Below, in pieces: positions 1-5,654 of a stretch of 5,654 nt of DNA. Position 1 is the first letter of the stretch, and every line of letters starts with the position of its first letter. Location of the stretch: contig CANGGC010000215.1 of the NCBI GenBank assembly GCA_947453125.1, positions 1 through 5,654 on the forward strand, given 5' to 3'. This DNA comes from Planctomycetaceae bacterium (GTDB taxonomy: Bacteria; Planctomycetota; Planctomycetia; Pirellulales; UBA1268). The position numbers and the translations under genes were made by a program. Under the pieces are notes generated by a model, which did not search any database, was not told where the DNA came from, and saw only the letters and a list, made by a program, of their open reading frames with translations.

Positions 1-1377
1 ACGGCCCTGGTGGATCGGATCCGGGCCCGACCGGGGGACTGGGTGGGGAGGGAAATCATCGAGCGGTCGGTCGCCCCGTGCTGGGATGGCGGGCGGGTCG
101 TGGCCGCGCCGGTCGTCCTCCGGCTGTTCTCGGCGGCGACTCCCGAAGGGCCGATCGTGATGCCGGGGGGATTGGCCCGTCTCACGCTTCGCGGGGGCGG
201 AGCAGGGGAGTTGGCGATGTTCTCCGGGCAGGGATCGAAGGATGTGTGGGTCCTGTCGCCGGGACCCGTGCAGCCGGTTTCGCTGCTGCCGCCCCCCGGC
301 CAGCCGGTGCCACTGCGGCGCAGCGGCAACGATCTCCCCAGCCGCGTCGCCGATCATCTCCACTGGCTCGGCCGGCATGTCGAGCGGGCCGAATCGGCCG
401 CACGACTCCTCCGCACGGTGTCGGCGCGGGTCGCCTCAGAGAGCACGCTCGAAAGCTCGTCGGCCGTCGCCCGACTGCTGGCCACGCTCTCCGAGCCCCC
501 GGTCGTCCGGCCTGAGTGGCAGGAGCCGGGGCGGCCGGAAACGCCTGCGGAGATCGCCGCCGAGGTGCAGTCGCTGGTGTTCGACGAGTCGCGTCCCACG
601 AGCGTGGCGGCCTCGATCCGGGCGATGTGGCAGATGGCCAGCGTCGTCCGCGATCGGATCTCCATCGATTCCTGGAAGATTCTCTCCAGGCTCCGCCGCG
701 ACGGGCTGGCCGACCTCCGCTCCGGGGTCGGCGGGGCTCCGGTCGTCTTCGTTCACGATGGGGACGTCCTCTCGTTCCTCGACATGCTGATCCTCGACTT
801 CTCCGCCTTCGCCGGCCTCGGCACCGAGAGCATGACGCGCGGACCGGGCTGGAGATTCCTCGACATGGGGCGCCGCCTCGAGCGAGCCACCGGCATGGTC
901 CATCTCCTCCGCAGCACCGTCGTCACGGCGCGGGCCGACGAGCAACGGATCGACGAGATGCTCCTGGAGATCGCCGACAGCTCGATGACCTATCGCAACC
1001 GCTACCTCGGCACGCTCCAGGCCGCCCCGCTTGTCGATCTCCTCCTCACCGACGAAACGAATCCCCGCAGCATCGGATTCCAGGTGGCGGCGATCGATGC
1101 CCATGTCGAAGCGCTCCCCCGCGACGTCGGCTCGCCGGTCCTTGCCGACGAGCAGCGGGCTGCGATGGCGGCGACGGGGCTGCTCCGTCTGGCCGATGTC
1201 TCGGCGCTGGTCGTCCCCGACTCCGACGGGGCCCGCGGGCAGCTCGATCGATTTCTGGTGCGCCTCGACGGGCACCTCCGCGATCTCTCGGTCGCCATCA
1301 CCCACCGTTATCTTGTTCATGCCATGCCACGCCGGCGTCTCGGCGACCTGATGGAGTCGAGCGATGCCAGTGAATGA
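1..1377 (+). CDS. Circularly permuted ATP-grasp / alpha-E (DUF403) fusion protein, 5' end cut by the window
   Basis: The frame is open from base 1 to the TGA at 1375-1377, so the gene begins upstream; the GTG at base 10 is only the first start-like codon in view. Residues are counted from that GTG. Residues 1-90 look like the C-terminal end of the circularly permuted ATP-grasp family (DUF404/DUF407): PVVLRLF at 35-41, MPGGLAR at 51-57 and GSKDVWVLS at 75-83. From about residue 109 (base 334) an alpha-E domain follows: SRVADHLHWLGRHVERAE, then VRDRIS (213-218), the ESMTRGPGWRFLDMGRRLERA block (273-293), SMTYRNRY (325-332) and NPRSIGF (351-357). It is helical, with no signal peptide or membrane segment in the visible part. 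In other bacteria these two families occur side by side or fused, often near a transglutaminase-like protein, and are predicted to form amide bonds on peptides; the substrate is unknown. The ATP-binding residues lie mostly outside the window, so activity cannot be judged. The 3' end overlaps der by 14 bases. Confidence 0.88.
   Translation, partial: TALVDRIRARPGDWVGREIIERSVAPCWDGGRVVAAPVVLRLFSAATPEGPIVMPGGLARLTLRGGGAGELAMFSGQGSKDVWVLSPGPVQPVSLLPPPGQPVPLRRSGNDLPSRVADHLHWLGRHVERAESAARLLRTVSARVASESTLESSSAVARLLATLSEPPVVRPEWQEPGRPETPAEIAAEVQSLVFDESRPTSVAASIRAMWQMASVVRDRISIDSWKILSRLRRDGLADLRSGVGGAPVVFVHDGDVLSFLDMLILDFSAFAGLGTESMTRGPGWRFLDMGRRLERATGMVHLLRSTVVTARADEQRIDEMLLEIADSSMTYRNRYLGTLQAAPLVDLLLTDETNPRSIGFQVAAIDAHVEALPRDVGSPVLADEQRAAMAATGLLRLADVSALVVPDSDGARGQLDRFLVRLDGHLRDLSVAITHRYLVHAMPRRRLGDLMESSDASE
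1353..1356 (+). promoter_or_regulatory. Ribosome binding site for der, inside the upstream gene
   Basis: GGAG lies 7 bases before the ATG at 1364 and within the last codons of the alpha-E gene. This supports the ATG at 1364 as the der start, and it means ribosomes finishing the upstream gene pass directly over the der initiation site. Confidence 0.55.
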
Positions 1378-2719
1378 AGTCATCCCCCAGGTGGTCGTCG
1401 TCGGCCGACCGAACGTCGGGAAATCGAGCCTGTTCAACTGGCTGATCGAGAAGCGGATCGCCATCGAGGATCCGACGGCCGGCGTCACCCGAGATCGCCT
1501 CGTCCAGCGGGTGAGCCTCGAGGACAGGGTCTTCGATCTCGTCGATACCGGCGGGATGGGGTTCGACGATCCCGACGGCCTCACCACTCAGATCGATGCC
1601 CAGATCGCCTCGGGGCTCACCTCCGCCGCCTTGATCGTGTTCGTCGTCGAGGTCCGCAGCGGCCTCCTGCCGGCCGACCGCGAAGTGGCCCGCCGCGTGC
1701 GATTGACCGGGGCGCCTGTCCTGCTGGTTGCCAACAAGGCCGACGATCAGAAGTACGACCTCCTCGCCCACGATTTCGACGAGCTCGGCTTCGGCGAGCC
1801 GCTGATCGTCAGCGTCCGGCAAAACCGCAACCGCACCGAACTCGTCGACGAAATCGTCGCGCATCTCCCCGAGGCCTGGCCCGAGGAGGCCGAGGGGGCG
1901 GCGCTGCCGGAGATGAAGCTGGCGATCGTCGGTCGCCGCAACGTGGGGAAAAGCACCTTCACCAACGCCCTGGCCCACGAGGAGCGGGTGATCACGAGCC
2001 CCATCGCCGGCACCACGCGCGACAGCATCGACGTCCGCTTCGAGGTCGACGGCCACTCGTTCCTGGCCATCGACACGCCCGGCCTGCGGCGAACGAAGAG
2101 CCGGACGACCGATCTCGACTTCTACTCCACCCACCGCGCCGAACGGAGCATCCGCAGGGCCGACGTCGTCCTCCTGTTCCTCGACGCCTCCGAGCCGATC
2201 GGCCGCGTCGACAAGCAACTCGTCGACACGATCCTCGAGGAGGCCAAGCCGGTCGTGTTCGTGATCAACAAGTGGGATCTCTACGCCGGCGAGGTCGACC
2301 GCAAGGAATGGGACGATTACCTCCGCGAGACGTTCCGCTCGATGCCGTGGGCGCCGGTCGAGTTCACCACGGCGACGTCGGGTCGGAACGTGAAAACGGT
2401 CGTCGACACCGCGCAGCGGCTGTTTCGGCAGAGCAGCACCCGCATCCCCACCGCGAAGCTCAACACGGTCATCCGCACCGCCGTCGAGACGAACCATCCC
2501 CCCGCCGACGGTCGCGGTCGTCCGGTCCGGATCTACTACGCCACGCAAGTTGAGGTGAATCCGCCGACGATCGTCCTCTCCACCAGCGACCCCCGCAGCA
2601 TCACCGAGCCCTACAAGCGTTATCTCGTCAATTCCCTGCGGCAGACCACCTTCCTGAAAGAAGTGCCGATCCGCCTCTTTGTCCGCGGTCGCGGCTCGGA
2701 GAAGGCCTCGGAGGAGTGA
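1364..2719 (+). CDS. der: Ribosome biogenesis GTPase Der (EngA)
   Basis: Der is a cytoplasmic essential GTPase that acts in late assembly of the 50S ribosomal subunit. At 451 residues it falls between the lengths known for Bacillus (about 436) and E. coli (about 490). It shows the family's unique order of two tandem GTPase domains and a KH-like domain. First G domain: P-loop GRPNVGKS (14-21), GVTRDR (40-45), DTGG (61-64), NKAD (124-127). An acidic linker (about 170-183, WPEEAEG) leads to the second G domain: GRRNVGKS (190-197), AGTTRDS (215-221), DTPG (237-240), NKWD (302-305). The KH-like domain runs from about 357 to 441 and contains the typical NPPTIVL stretch and the DPRSITEPYKRYL segment. 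All nucleotide-binding motifs are intact. The protein ends shortly after the KH-like domain without the long tail seen in E. coli. The ATG at 1364 places the P-loop at the expected distance from the N terminus. The start overlaps the end of the alpha-E gene by 14 bases in another frame, which suggests coupled translation. Confidence 0.97.
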   Translation: MPVNEVIPQVVVVGRPNVGKSSLFNWLIEKRIAIEDPTAGVTRDRLVQRVSLEDRVFDLVDTGGMGFDDPDGLTTQIDAQIASGLTSAALIVFVVEVRSGLLPADREVARRVRLTGAPVLLVANKADDQKYDLLAHDFDELGFGEPLIVSVRQNRNRTELVDEIVAHLPEAWPEEAEGAALPEMKLAIVGRRNVGKSTFTNALAHEERVITSPIAGTTRDSIDVRFEVDGHSFLAIDTPGLRRTKSRTTDLDFYSTHRAERSIRRADVVLLFLDASEPIGRVDKQLVDTILEEAKPVVFVINKWDLYAGEVDRKEWDDYLRETFRSMPWAPVEFTTATSGRNVKTVVDTAQRLFRQSSTRIPTAKLNTVIRTAVETNHPPADGRGRPVRIYYATQVEVNPPTIVLSTSDPRSITEPYKRYLVNSLRQTTFLKEVPIRLFVRGRGSEKASEE

Positions 2720-2793
2720 ACCCGGGCCCCGTTTCCCCGCCGCCGTCGGCAGGGTATCCTTGCGGATCGTCTTTGGATGTTTCCCCCCCGGTC

Positions 2794-2798
2794 AGGAG
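2794..2798 (+). promoter_or_regulatory. Ribosome binding site for the Tat oxidoreductase
   Basis: AGGAG sits 10 bases before the ATG at 2809. It decides the start in favour of this ATG over the in-frame GTG at 2716, which overlaps the der stop codon. The preceding gap (2720-2793) shows no convincing promoter or terminator; TATCCT at 2755-2760 is a weak -10-like match only. Confidence 0.55.
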
Positions 2799-2808
2799 TT
2801 CCCCTGCG

Positions 2809-4119
2809 ATGAGCGCACCCGTCCGCCCAGGCACCCCCACGAGCCCCTTCTCCCGCCGCGATGTCCTCAAGGTCGCCGGTGCGATCGGTGGCACCCTCGC
2901 CGCGGTGCCGGGCGTGCACGCTCAGAATCCCTCGAGCGACGTCATCCGCATCGGGCTCATCGGCGCCGGCGGCCGCGGCACCGGTGCCCTTCAGCAGTCG
3001 CTCTCGGTGCCGGGTTCGAACGTCAAGCTGACCGCCATCGGCGACGCCTTCGGCGATCGCATCGACGGTGCCCTCCGCGCCGTCGAGGAGATGAAGGACA
3101 AGATCGAGTGCCCCGAGGATCGGCGCTTTCAGGGGCTCGACGCCTACAAGCAGGTGCTCGATCACTGTGACATGGTGATTCTCGCCACGCCCCCCGGATT
3201 CCGGCCCTTCCACTTCCAGGAGGCGGTGAAGGCGGGGAAGCACGTCTTCATGGAGAAGCCGGTGTGCGTCGATAGCTTCGGCGCGCAGGTCTGTCTGACG
3301 GCGGCGAAGATGGCCGACGAGAAGAAACTCAAGGTGGCCGTTGGCCTTCAGCGCCGCTACGAAAACCGCTACCGCGAGACGGTGAAGCAGATTCGCGAAG
3401 GGCTCGCCGGCGACATCGTCGGTGGGCAGGTCTACTGGAACGGCGGCGGCATCTGGTACCGCAACCGCCAGCCGAACCAGACCGAGATGCAGTTCCAGGT
3501 CAACAACTGGTACCACTTCAACTGGCTCAGTGGCGATCATGTCTGCGAGCAGCACGTCCACAACATTGACGTTGCCAACTGGTTCCTCGACAAGATCCCA
3601 GAGTCGGCCTACGGCACCGGCGGCAAGCAGAATCGGGTGCCGGGGCAGCCGGGCGAGATCTATGACCACCACTGCGTGAACTTCGTCTATCCCGGCGGCG
3701 TGCGGATCGCCAGCCAGTGCCGGCAGTTCCCCGGCGGCGACGGCCGGGTCGACGAGTTCTTTCAGGGCACGAAAGCACAAGTTCGGATCGGCGAGATCAC
3801 CGACTACGCTGGCAAGGTGCTGTGGAAGTTCCAGGGAGAGAATCCGAACCCCTACCAGATCGAGCACGACGAGCTCCAGGCGGCGATCCGCAATGACACG
3901 CCGCTCAACAACGCCTACTACGGCGCGACGTCGAGCTTCTCGGCCTGCCTCGCCCGGTATGCCACCTACTCCGGCAAGGAAGTCAGCTTCAAGGAGATGA
4001 TGGACCGCAACATCCGCACGATGCCGGAGAACATGTCCTGGGACGCCGAGCCGCCGGTGATGCCGGACAAGGATGGCAACTACAAGCTGCCGATGCCGGC
4101 TGATTACAAGCTCGCCTGA
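2809..4119 (+). CDS. Tat-exported Gfo/Idh/MocA family oxidoreductase
   Basis: This is a 436-residue predicted NAD(P)-dependent dehydrogenase of the glucose-fructose oxidoreductase / inositol dehydrogenase / MocA superfamily; the natural substrate, probably a sugar or polyol derivative, cannot be read from sequence. A twin-arginine signal opens the protein: SRRDVLK at 15-21, a hydrophobic stretch to about 34, and a likely cleavage site after VHA (36-38). No lipobox cysteine is seen. The N-terminal Rossmann domain starts at about 45 with GLIGAGGRG (49-57); ATPP at 126-129 and EKPVC at 149-153 follow, with K150 in the place of the conserved family lysine. The C-terminal domain carries the GDHVCEQHVHNID block (242-254), with histidines positioned like those of the family's active site. 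The Tat route fits a protein folded with its dinucleotide before export, as known for Zymomonas glucose-fructose oxidoreductase. Planctomycetes carry many paralogues of this type. It appears to be a single-gene unit, with a gap and hairpin separating it from ald. Confidence 0.93.
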   Translation: MSAPVRPGTPTSPFSRRDVLKVAGAIGGTLAAVPGVHAQNPSSDVIRIGLIGAGGRGTGALQQSLSVPGSNVKLTAIGDAFGDRIDGALRAVEEMKDKIECPEDRRFQGLDAYKQVLDHCDMVILATPPGFRPFHFQEAVKAGKHVFMEKPVCVDSFGAQVCLTAAKMADEKKLKVAVGLQRRYENRYRETVKQIREGLAGDIVGGQVYWNGGGIWYRNRQPNQTEMQFQVNNWYHFNWLSGDHVCEQHVHNIDVANWFLDKIPESAYGTGGKQNRVPGQPGEIYDHHCVNFVYPGGVRIASQCRQFPGGDGRVDEFFQGTKAQVRIGEITDYAGKVLWKFQGENPNPYQIEHDELQAAIRNDTPLNNAYYGATSSFSACLARYATYSGKEVSFKEMMDRNIRTMPENMSWDAEPPVMPDKDGNYKLPMPADYKLA

Positions 4120-4133
4120 CCCGTGTCTCGCTT

Positions 4134-4150
4134 CCGGGCCCTTGGGCCGG
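4134..4150 (+). terminator. Possible small GC-rich hairpin just after the oxidoreductase
   Basis: CCGG, a bulged G and CCC can pair with GGGCCGG across a very short TT gap, starting 15 bases after the stop codon. The loop is too tight unless the inner pair opens, and no T-tract follows. It may be a minor stem in the 3' untranslated region; the hairpin at 4175-4206 is far better. Confidence 0.2.
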
Positions 4151-4174
4151 AGGGCCTCACGGATCGTTCGACAT

Positions 4175-4206
4175 GCGACCGCCGGGGTTGGAGCCCCGGC
4201 GGTCGC
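4175..4206 (+). terminator. Perfect 13-bp hairpin between the oxidoreductase and ald, probable terminator
   Basis: The arms GCGACCGCCGGGG (4175-4187) and CCCCGGCGGTCGC (4194-4206) are exact reverse complements around a 6-base loop, TTGGAG. The hairpin starts 56 bases after the oxidoreductase stop. The downstream stretch, TCTGTTCCTGT, is only moderately T-rich, so this is not a textbook intrinsic terminator, though strong GC stems with weak tails are common in GC-rich bacteria. It ends 45 bases before the ald start codon, so a role in the ald leader is a possible alternative. Being symmetrical, it could act in either direction. Confidence 0.6.
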
Positions 4207-4236
4207 TCTGTTCCTGTCGCTCGAATGCCCCATCCC

Positions 4237-4240
4237 GGAG
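4237..4240 (+). promoter_or_regulatory. Ribosome binding site for ald
   Basis: GGAG lies 11 bases before the ATG at 4252, a slightly long spacing. Together with the family's conserved N terminus (MIVGVPKE), it fixes this start over the in-frame GTG at 4123, which would read through the hairpin. Confidence 0.45.
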
Positions 4241-4251
4241 TCGATCCTGCC

Positions 4252-5364
4252 ATGATCGTTGGAGTGCCGAAGGAGACGAAGAAGGACGAATACCGAGTGG
4301 CGATGCTCCCGGTGGGCGTCGAGGAGTTGGTGCGGGCCGGCCACGCCGTGATCATCGAGCGTACCGCGGGCGCCGGGTCGGGGCTCCCCGACGAGGCTTA
4401 TGAGGCGTGCGGGGCGAGGCTCGTCGACACGGCCGCCGAGGTGTTTGCCGAGGCCGATCTGATCGTCAAGGTGAAGGAGCCACAGCGGCCCGAATTGAGT
4501 CTGCTGCGCCGCGGGCAGGTGCTGTTCACCTACTTCCACTTCGCTGCCGACCGGGGGCTGACGGAGGGCTTCCTGGCAACCGACGCCACGGCGGTCGCCT
4601 ACGAAACGCTCCGTGACGACCGTGGCCGGTTGCCCTTGCTCGTGCCGATGAGCGAGGTGGCGGGGCGGATGAGCATCCAGGAGGGGGCGAAGTATCTCGA
4701 GAAGCCGCAGATGGGGCGGGGCATCCTCCTCGGCGGGGTGCCTGGGGTGGCGCCGGCGCACGTCACGGTGCTCGGAGCGGGCACCGTCGGGGCGAATGCG
4801 GCCAAGGTGGCAGCCGGCTTCGGCGCCAGCGTCGGCCTTCTCGACACGAATCTCGAACGGCTCCGGTATCTCGACGACGTCTGTGCGCCCAACGTCGACG
4901 TCCTCTTCTCCGATCGGCACACCATCCGCGAGCAGCTCCGCCGGGCCGACCTCGTCATCGGCAGCGTGCTGATCCCCGGAGCCAGAGCGCCGCACCTGGT
5001 CGAGCGCGACGATCTCAAGCTCATGAAGCCGGGGGCGGTGATCATCGACGTGGCCATCGATCAGGGAGGGTGCGTGGCCACGAGCCGACCGACGACGCAC
5101 GCCGAGCCGACGTACGTCGTCGACGACGTCGTCCATTACTGCGTCACGAACATGCCGGGCGCCGTGGGGCGGACAAGCACCTACGCGCTGTGCAACGCCA
5201 CGCTCCCCTATGTCCTCGATCTAGCTCGGGATGGCGTCGGGGGGGCGGCACGGCGGAGCAGCGCGATCCGATCCGCCGTCAACGTCTGGCGGGGAGAGCT
5301 CGTGCAGCCGGCGGTCGCGGCGGCGTTCGGCCTTCCCTGCACCGAGCCTCGCTTCGACGGCTGA
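4252..5364 (+). CDS. ald: L-alanine dehydrogenase (NAD+)
   Basis: Ald catalyses the reversible oxidative deamination of L-alanine to pyruvate and ammonium with NAD+, in the cytoplasm. It serves alanine catabolism or, in reverse, ammonium assimilation and NADH recycling. The 370-residue length matches the family (about 371). The N terminus MIVGVPKE and the numbering fit known enzymes residue for residue: R15 and K75 (pyruvate binding), H96 and D270 (catalysis), with E118, M133 and S134 also in place. The NAD-binding Rossmann motif is GAGTVGANAA (175-184), and D198 at the end of the second strand is the expected ribose-binding acid, pointing to NAD rather than NADP. Conserved late blocks are AIDQGG (268-273), SRPTTHAEPTYVVDDVVHYC and NMPGAVGRTSTYAL, where G replaces the usual proline in PGAVPRTS. 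The enzyme should be active and probably hexameric as in the family. mtnA starts 48 bases downstream with no terminator between, so the two may share a transcript. Confidence 0.97.
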   Translation: MIVGVPKETKKDEYRVAMLPVGVEELVRAGHAVIIERTAGAGSGLPDEAYEACGARLVDTAAEVFAEADLIVKVKEPQRPELSLLRRGQVLFTYFHFAADRGLTEGFLATDATAVAYETLRDDRGRLPLLVPMSEVAGRMSIQEGAKYLEKPQMGRGILLGGVPGVAPAHVTVLGAGTVGANAAKVAAGFGASVGLLDTNLERLRYLDDVCAPNVDVLFSDRHTIREQLRRADLVIGSVLIPGARAPHLVERDDLKLMKPGAVIIDVAIDQGGCVATSRPTTHAEPTYVVDDVVHYCVTNMPGAVGRTSTYALCNATLPYVLDLARDGVGGAARRSSAIRSAVNVWRGELVQPAVAAAFGLPCTEPRFDG

Positions 5365-5402
5365 GCATCGTCAGATTCGGCCAACGGTCCACATCCAGCC
5401 AC

Positions 5403-5406
5403 GGAG
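5403..5406 (+). promoter_or_regulatory. Ribosome binding site for mtnA
   Basis: GGAG (within GGAGAAAG) stands 6 bases before the ATG at 5413, an ideal spacing. The 48-base gap from ald shows no hairpin and no recognisable promoter. Confidence 0.55.
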
Positions 5407-5412
5407 AAAGCG

Positions 5413-5654
5413 ATGAGTCCACAACAAGGAACGACGCCGGTGTCGGTGCGCTGGGTGGGGGGAGCTGACGGGCATCTGGAGCTCCTCGACCAGACGCGAC
5501 TCCCTGGGGAGATCGCCTGGGTGGAGTGTCGCGATGTGCCGACGGTGATCGAGGCGATCCGCAGCCTCCGGGTGCGCGGGGCGCCGGCCATCGGCGTCGC
5601 CGGCGGATATGGCGTGGTCATCGCCGCCGCCGAGGCCCGGCAGCGGAACCTCTC
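5413..5654 (+). CDS. mtnA: S-methyl-5-thioribose-1-phosphate isomerase, N-terminal part (3' end cut by the window)
   Basis: MtnA converts methylthioribose 1-phosphate to methylthioribulose 1-phosphate in the methionine salvage pathway, which recycles the methylthio group left over from polyamine or other S-adenosylmethionine-using reactions. The 80 visible codons translate to an N terminus with the family's LLDQTRLP stretch (24-31), the AIRSLRVRGAPAIGV block (48-62; RGAPAIG at 55-61 is the phosphate-site signature) and the following GGYGVV helix. The position of RGAPAIG at about residue 55 agrees with full-length bacterial enzymes (about 340-370 residues), which supports the ATG at 5413. The catalytic cysteine and aspartate known from Bacillus MtnA lie beyond the window edge. 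The related eIF2B-alpha-like proteins share this fold, but the N-terminal motif is that of MtnA. Co-transcription with ald is likely; no metabolic link between the two is obvious. Confidence 0.9.
   Translation, partial: MSPQQGTTPVSVRWVGGADGHLELLDQTRLPGEIAWVECRDVPTVIEAIRSLRVRGAPAIGVAGGYGVVIAAAEARQRNL

Noticed and set aside
2716..2808. Longer N terminus for the oxidoreductase from the GTG at 2716, overlapping the der stop (GTGA)
   Set aside because: The ATG at 2809 has a good AGGAG and puts the twin-arginine motif at residues 15-21, as expected; the extension is proline- and glycine-rich and would bury the signal.
2720..2808. Promoter or terminator in the der-oxidoreductase gap
   Set aside because: Only a weak TATCCT at 2755-2760 with a poor TTTCCC upstream, and short GC palindromes with no usable loop or T-tract. 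Not enough to call.
4123..4251. Upstream in-frame extension of ald from the GTG at 4123
   Set aside because: It would code through the 4175-4206 hairpin, while the family's conserved N terminus begins exactly at the ATG at 4252, with R15, K75, H96 and D270 falling at their standard numbers.
5114..5129. 16-bp perfect palindrome ACGTCGTCGACGACGT inside ald
   Set aside because: It encodes part of the conserved YVVDDVV segment; repeated GTC and GAC codons produce the palindrome by themselves, so no operator or attachment site is needed to explain it.
2620..5136. Very long open frame on the minus strand (838 codons) opposite the oxidoreductase and ald, with similar ones at 436-1587 and 1298-2548
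   Set aside because: Each is codon-aligned with the sense genes. Minus-strand stops in that phase need sense TTA, CTA or TCA codons, which this GC-rich genome avoids. The oxidoreductase and ald happen to share a frame, so the open stretch spans both. The translation is low-complexity and matches no family I recognise.

Overview
The window is high-GC DNA (roughly two thirds G+C by eye), densely coding, with every supported gene on the + strand. It is most likely a chromosomal segment from a planctomycete (Planctomycetota, Pirellulales-like). That placement is an inference. It rests on the Tat-exported Gfo/Idh/MocA oxidoreductase, a family greatly expanded in planctomycetes, on the style of the Der protein, and on the GC-rich codon usage in which TTA, CTA and TCA are nearly absent.

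Layout. Bases 1-1377 hold the 3' part of a fused gene: the end of a circularly permuted ATP-grasp domain followed by a complete alpha-E (DUF403) domain. Its last codons overlap the start of der (1364-2719), the double-GTPase ribosome assembly factor, so these two are probably co-transcribed and translationally coupled. After an 89-base gap comes a Tat-signal Gfo/Idh/MocA-type oxidoreductase (2809-4119). The 132-base gap behind it carries a perfect 13-bp hairpin (4175-4206), the best terminator candidate in the window. Then come ald, L-alanine dehydrogenase (4252-5364), with its catalytic residues intact, and, 48 bases later, the first 80 codons of mtnA, methylthioribose-1-phosphate isomerase, which runs off the right edge.

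How the genes relate. Three transcription units are plausible: ATP-grasp/alpha-E plus der; the oxidoreductase alone; and ald plus mtnA. The genes do not form one obvious pathway. They mix ribosome assembly (Der), probable cell-envelope or periplasmic redox chemistry on sugar-like substrates (oxidoreductase), alanine/pyruvate interconversion (Ald) and methionine salvage (MtnA). The least understood component is the ATP-grasp/alpha-E fusion, whose family is predicted to make amide or peptide bonds but whose substrate is not known from this sequence.

No mobile element, CRISPR array, tRNA or rRNA is visible, and there is no clear sign of a wholly new system. The window looks like ordinary core and accessory chromosome, with one poorly characterised family at its left edge.
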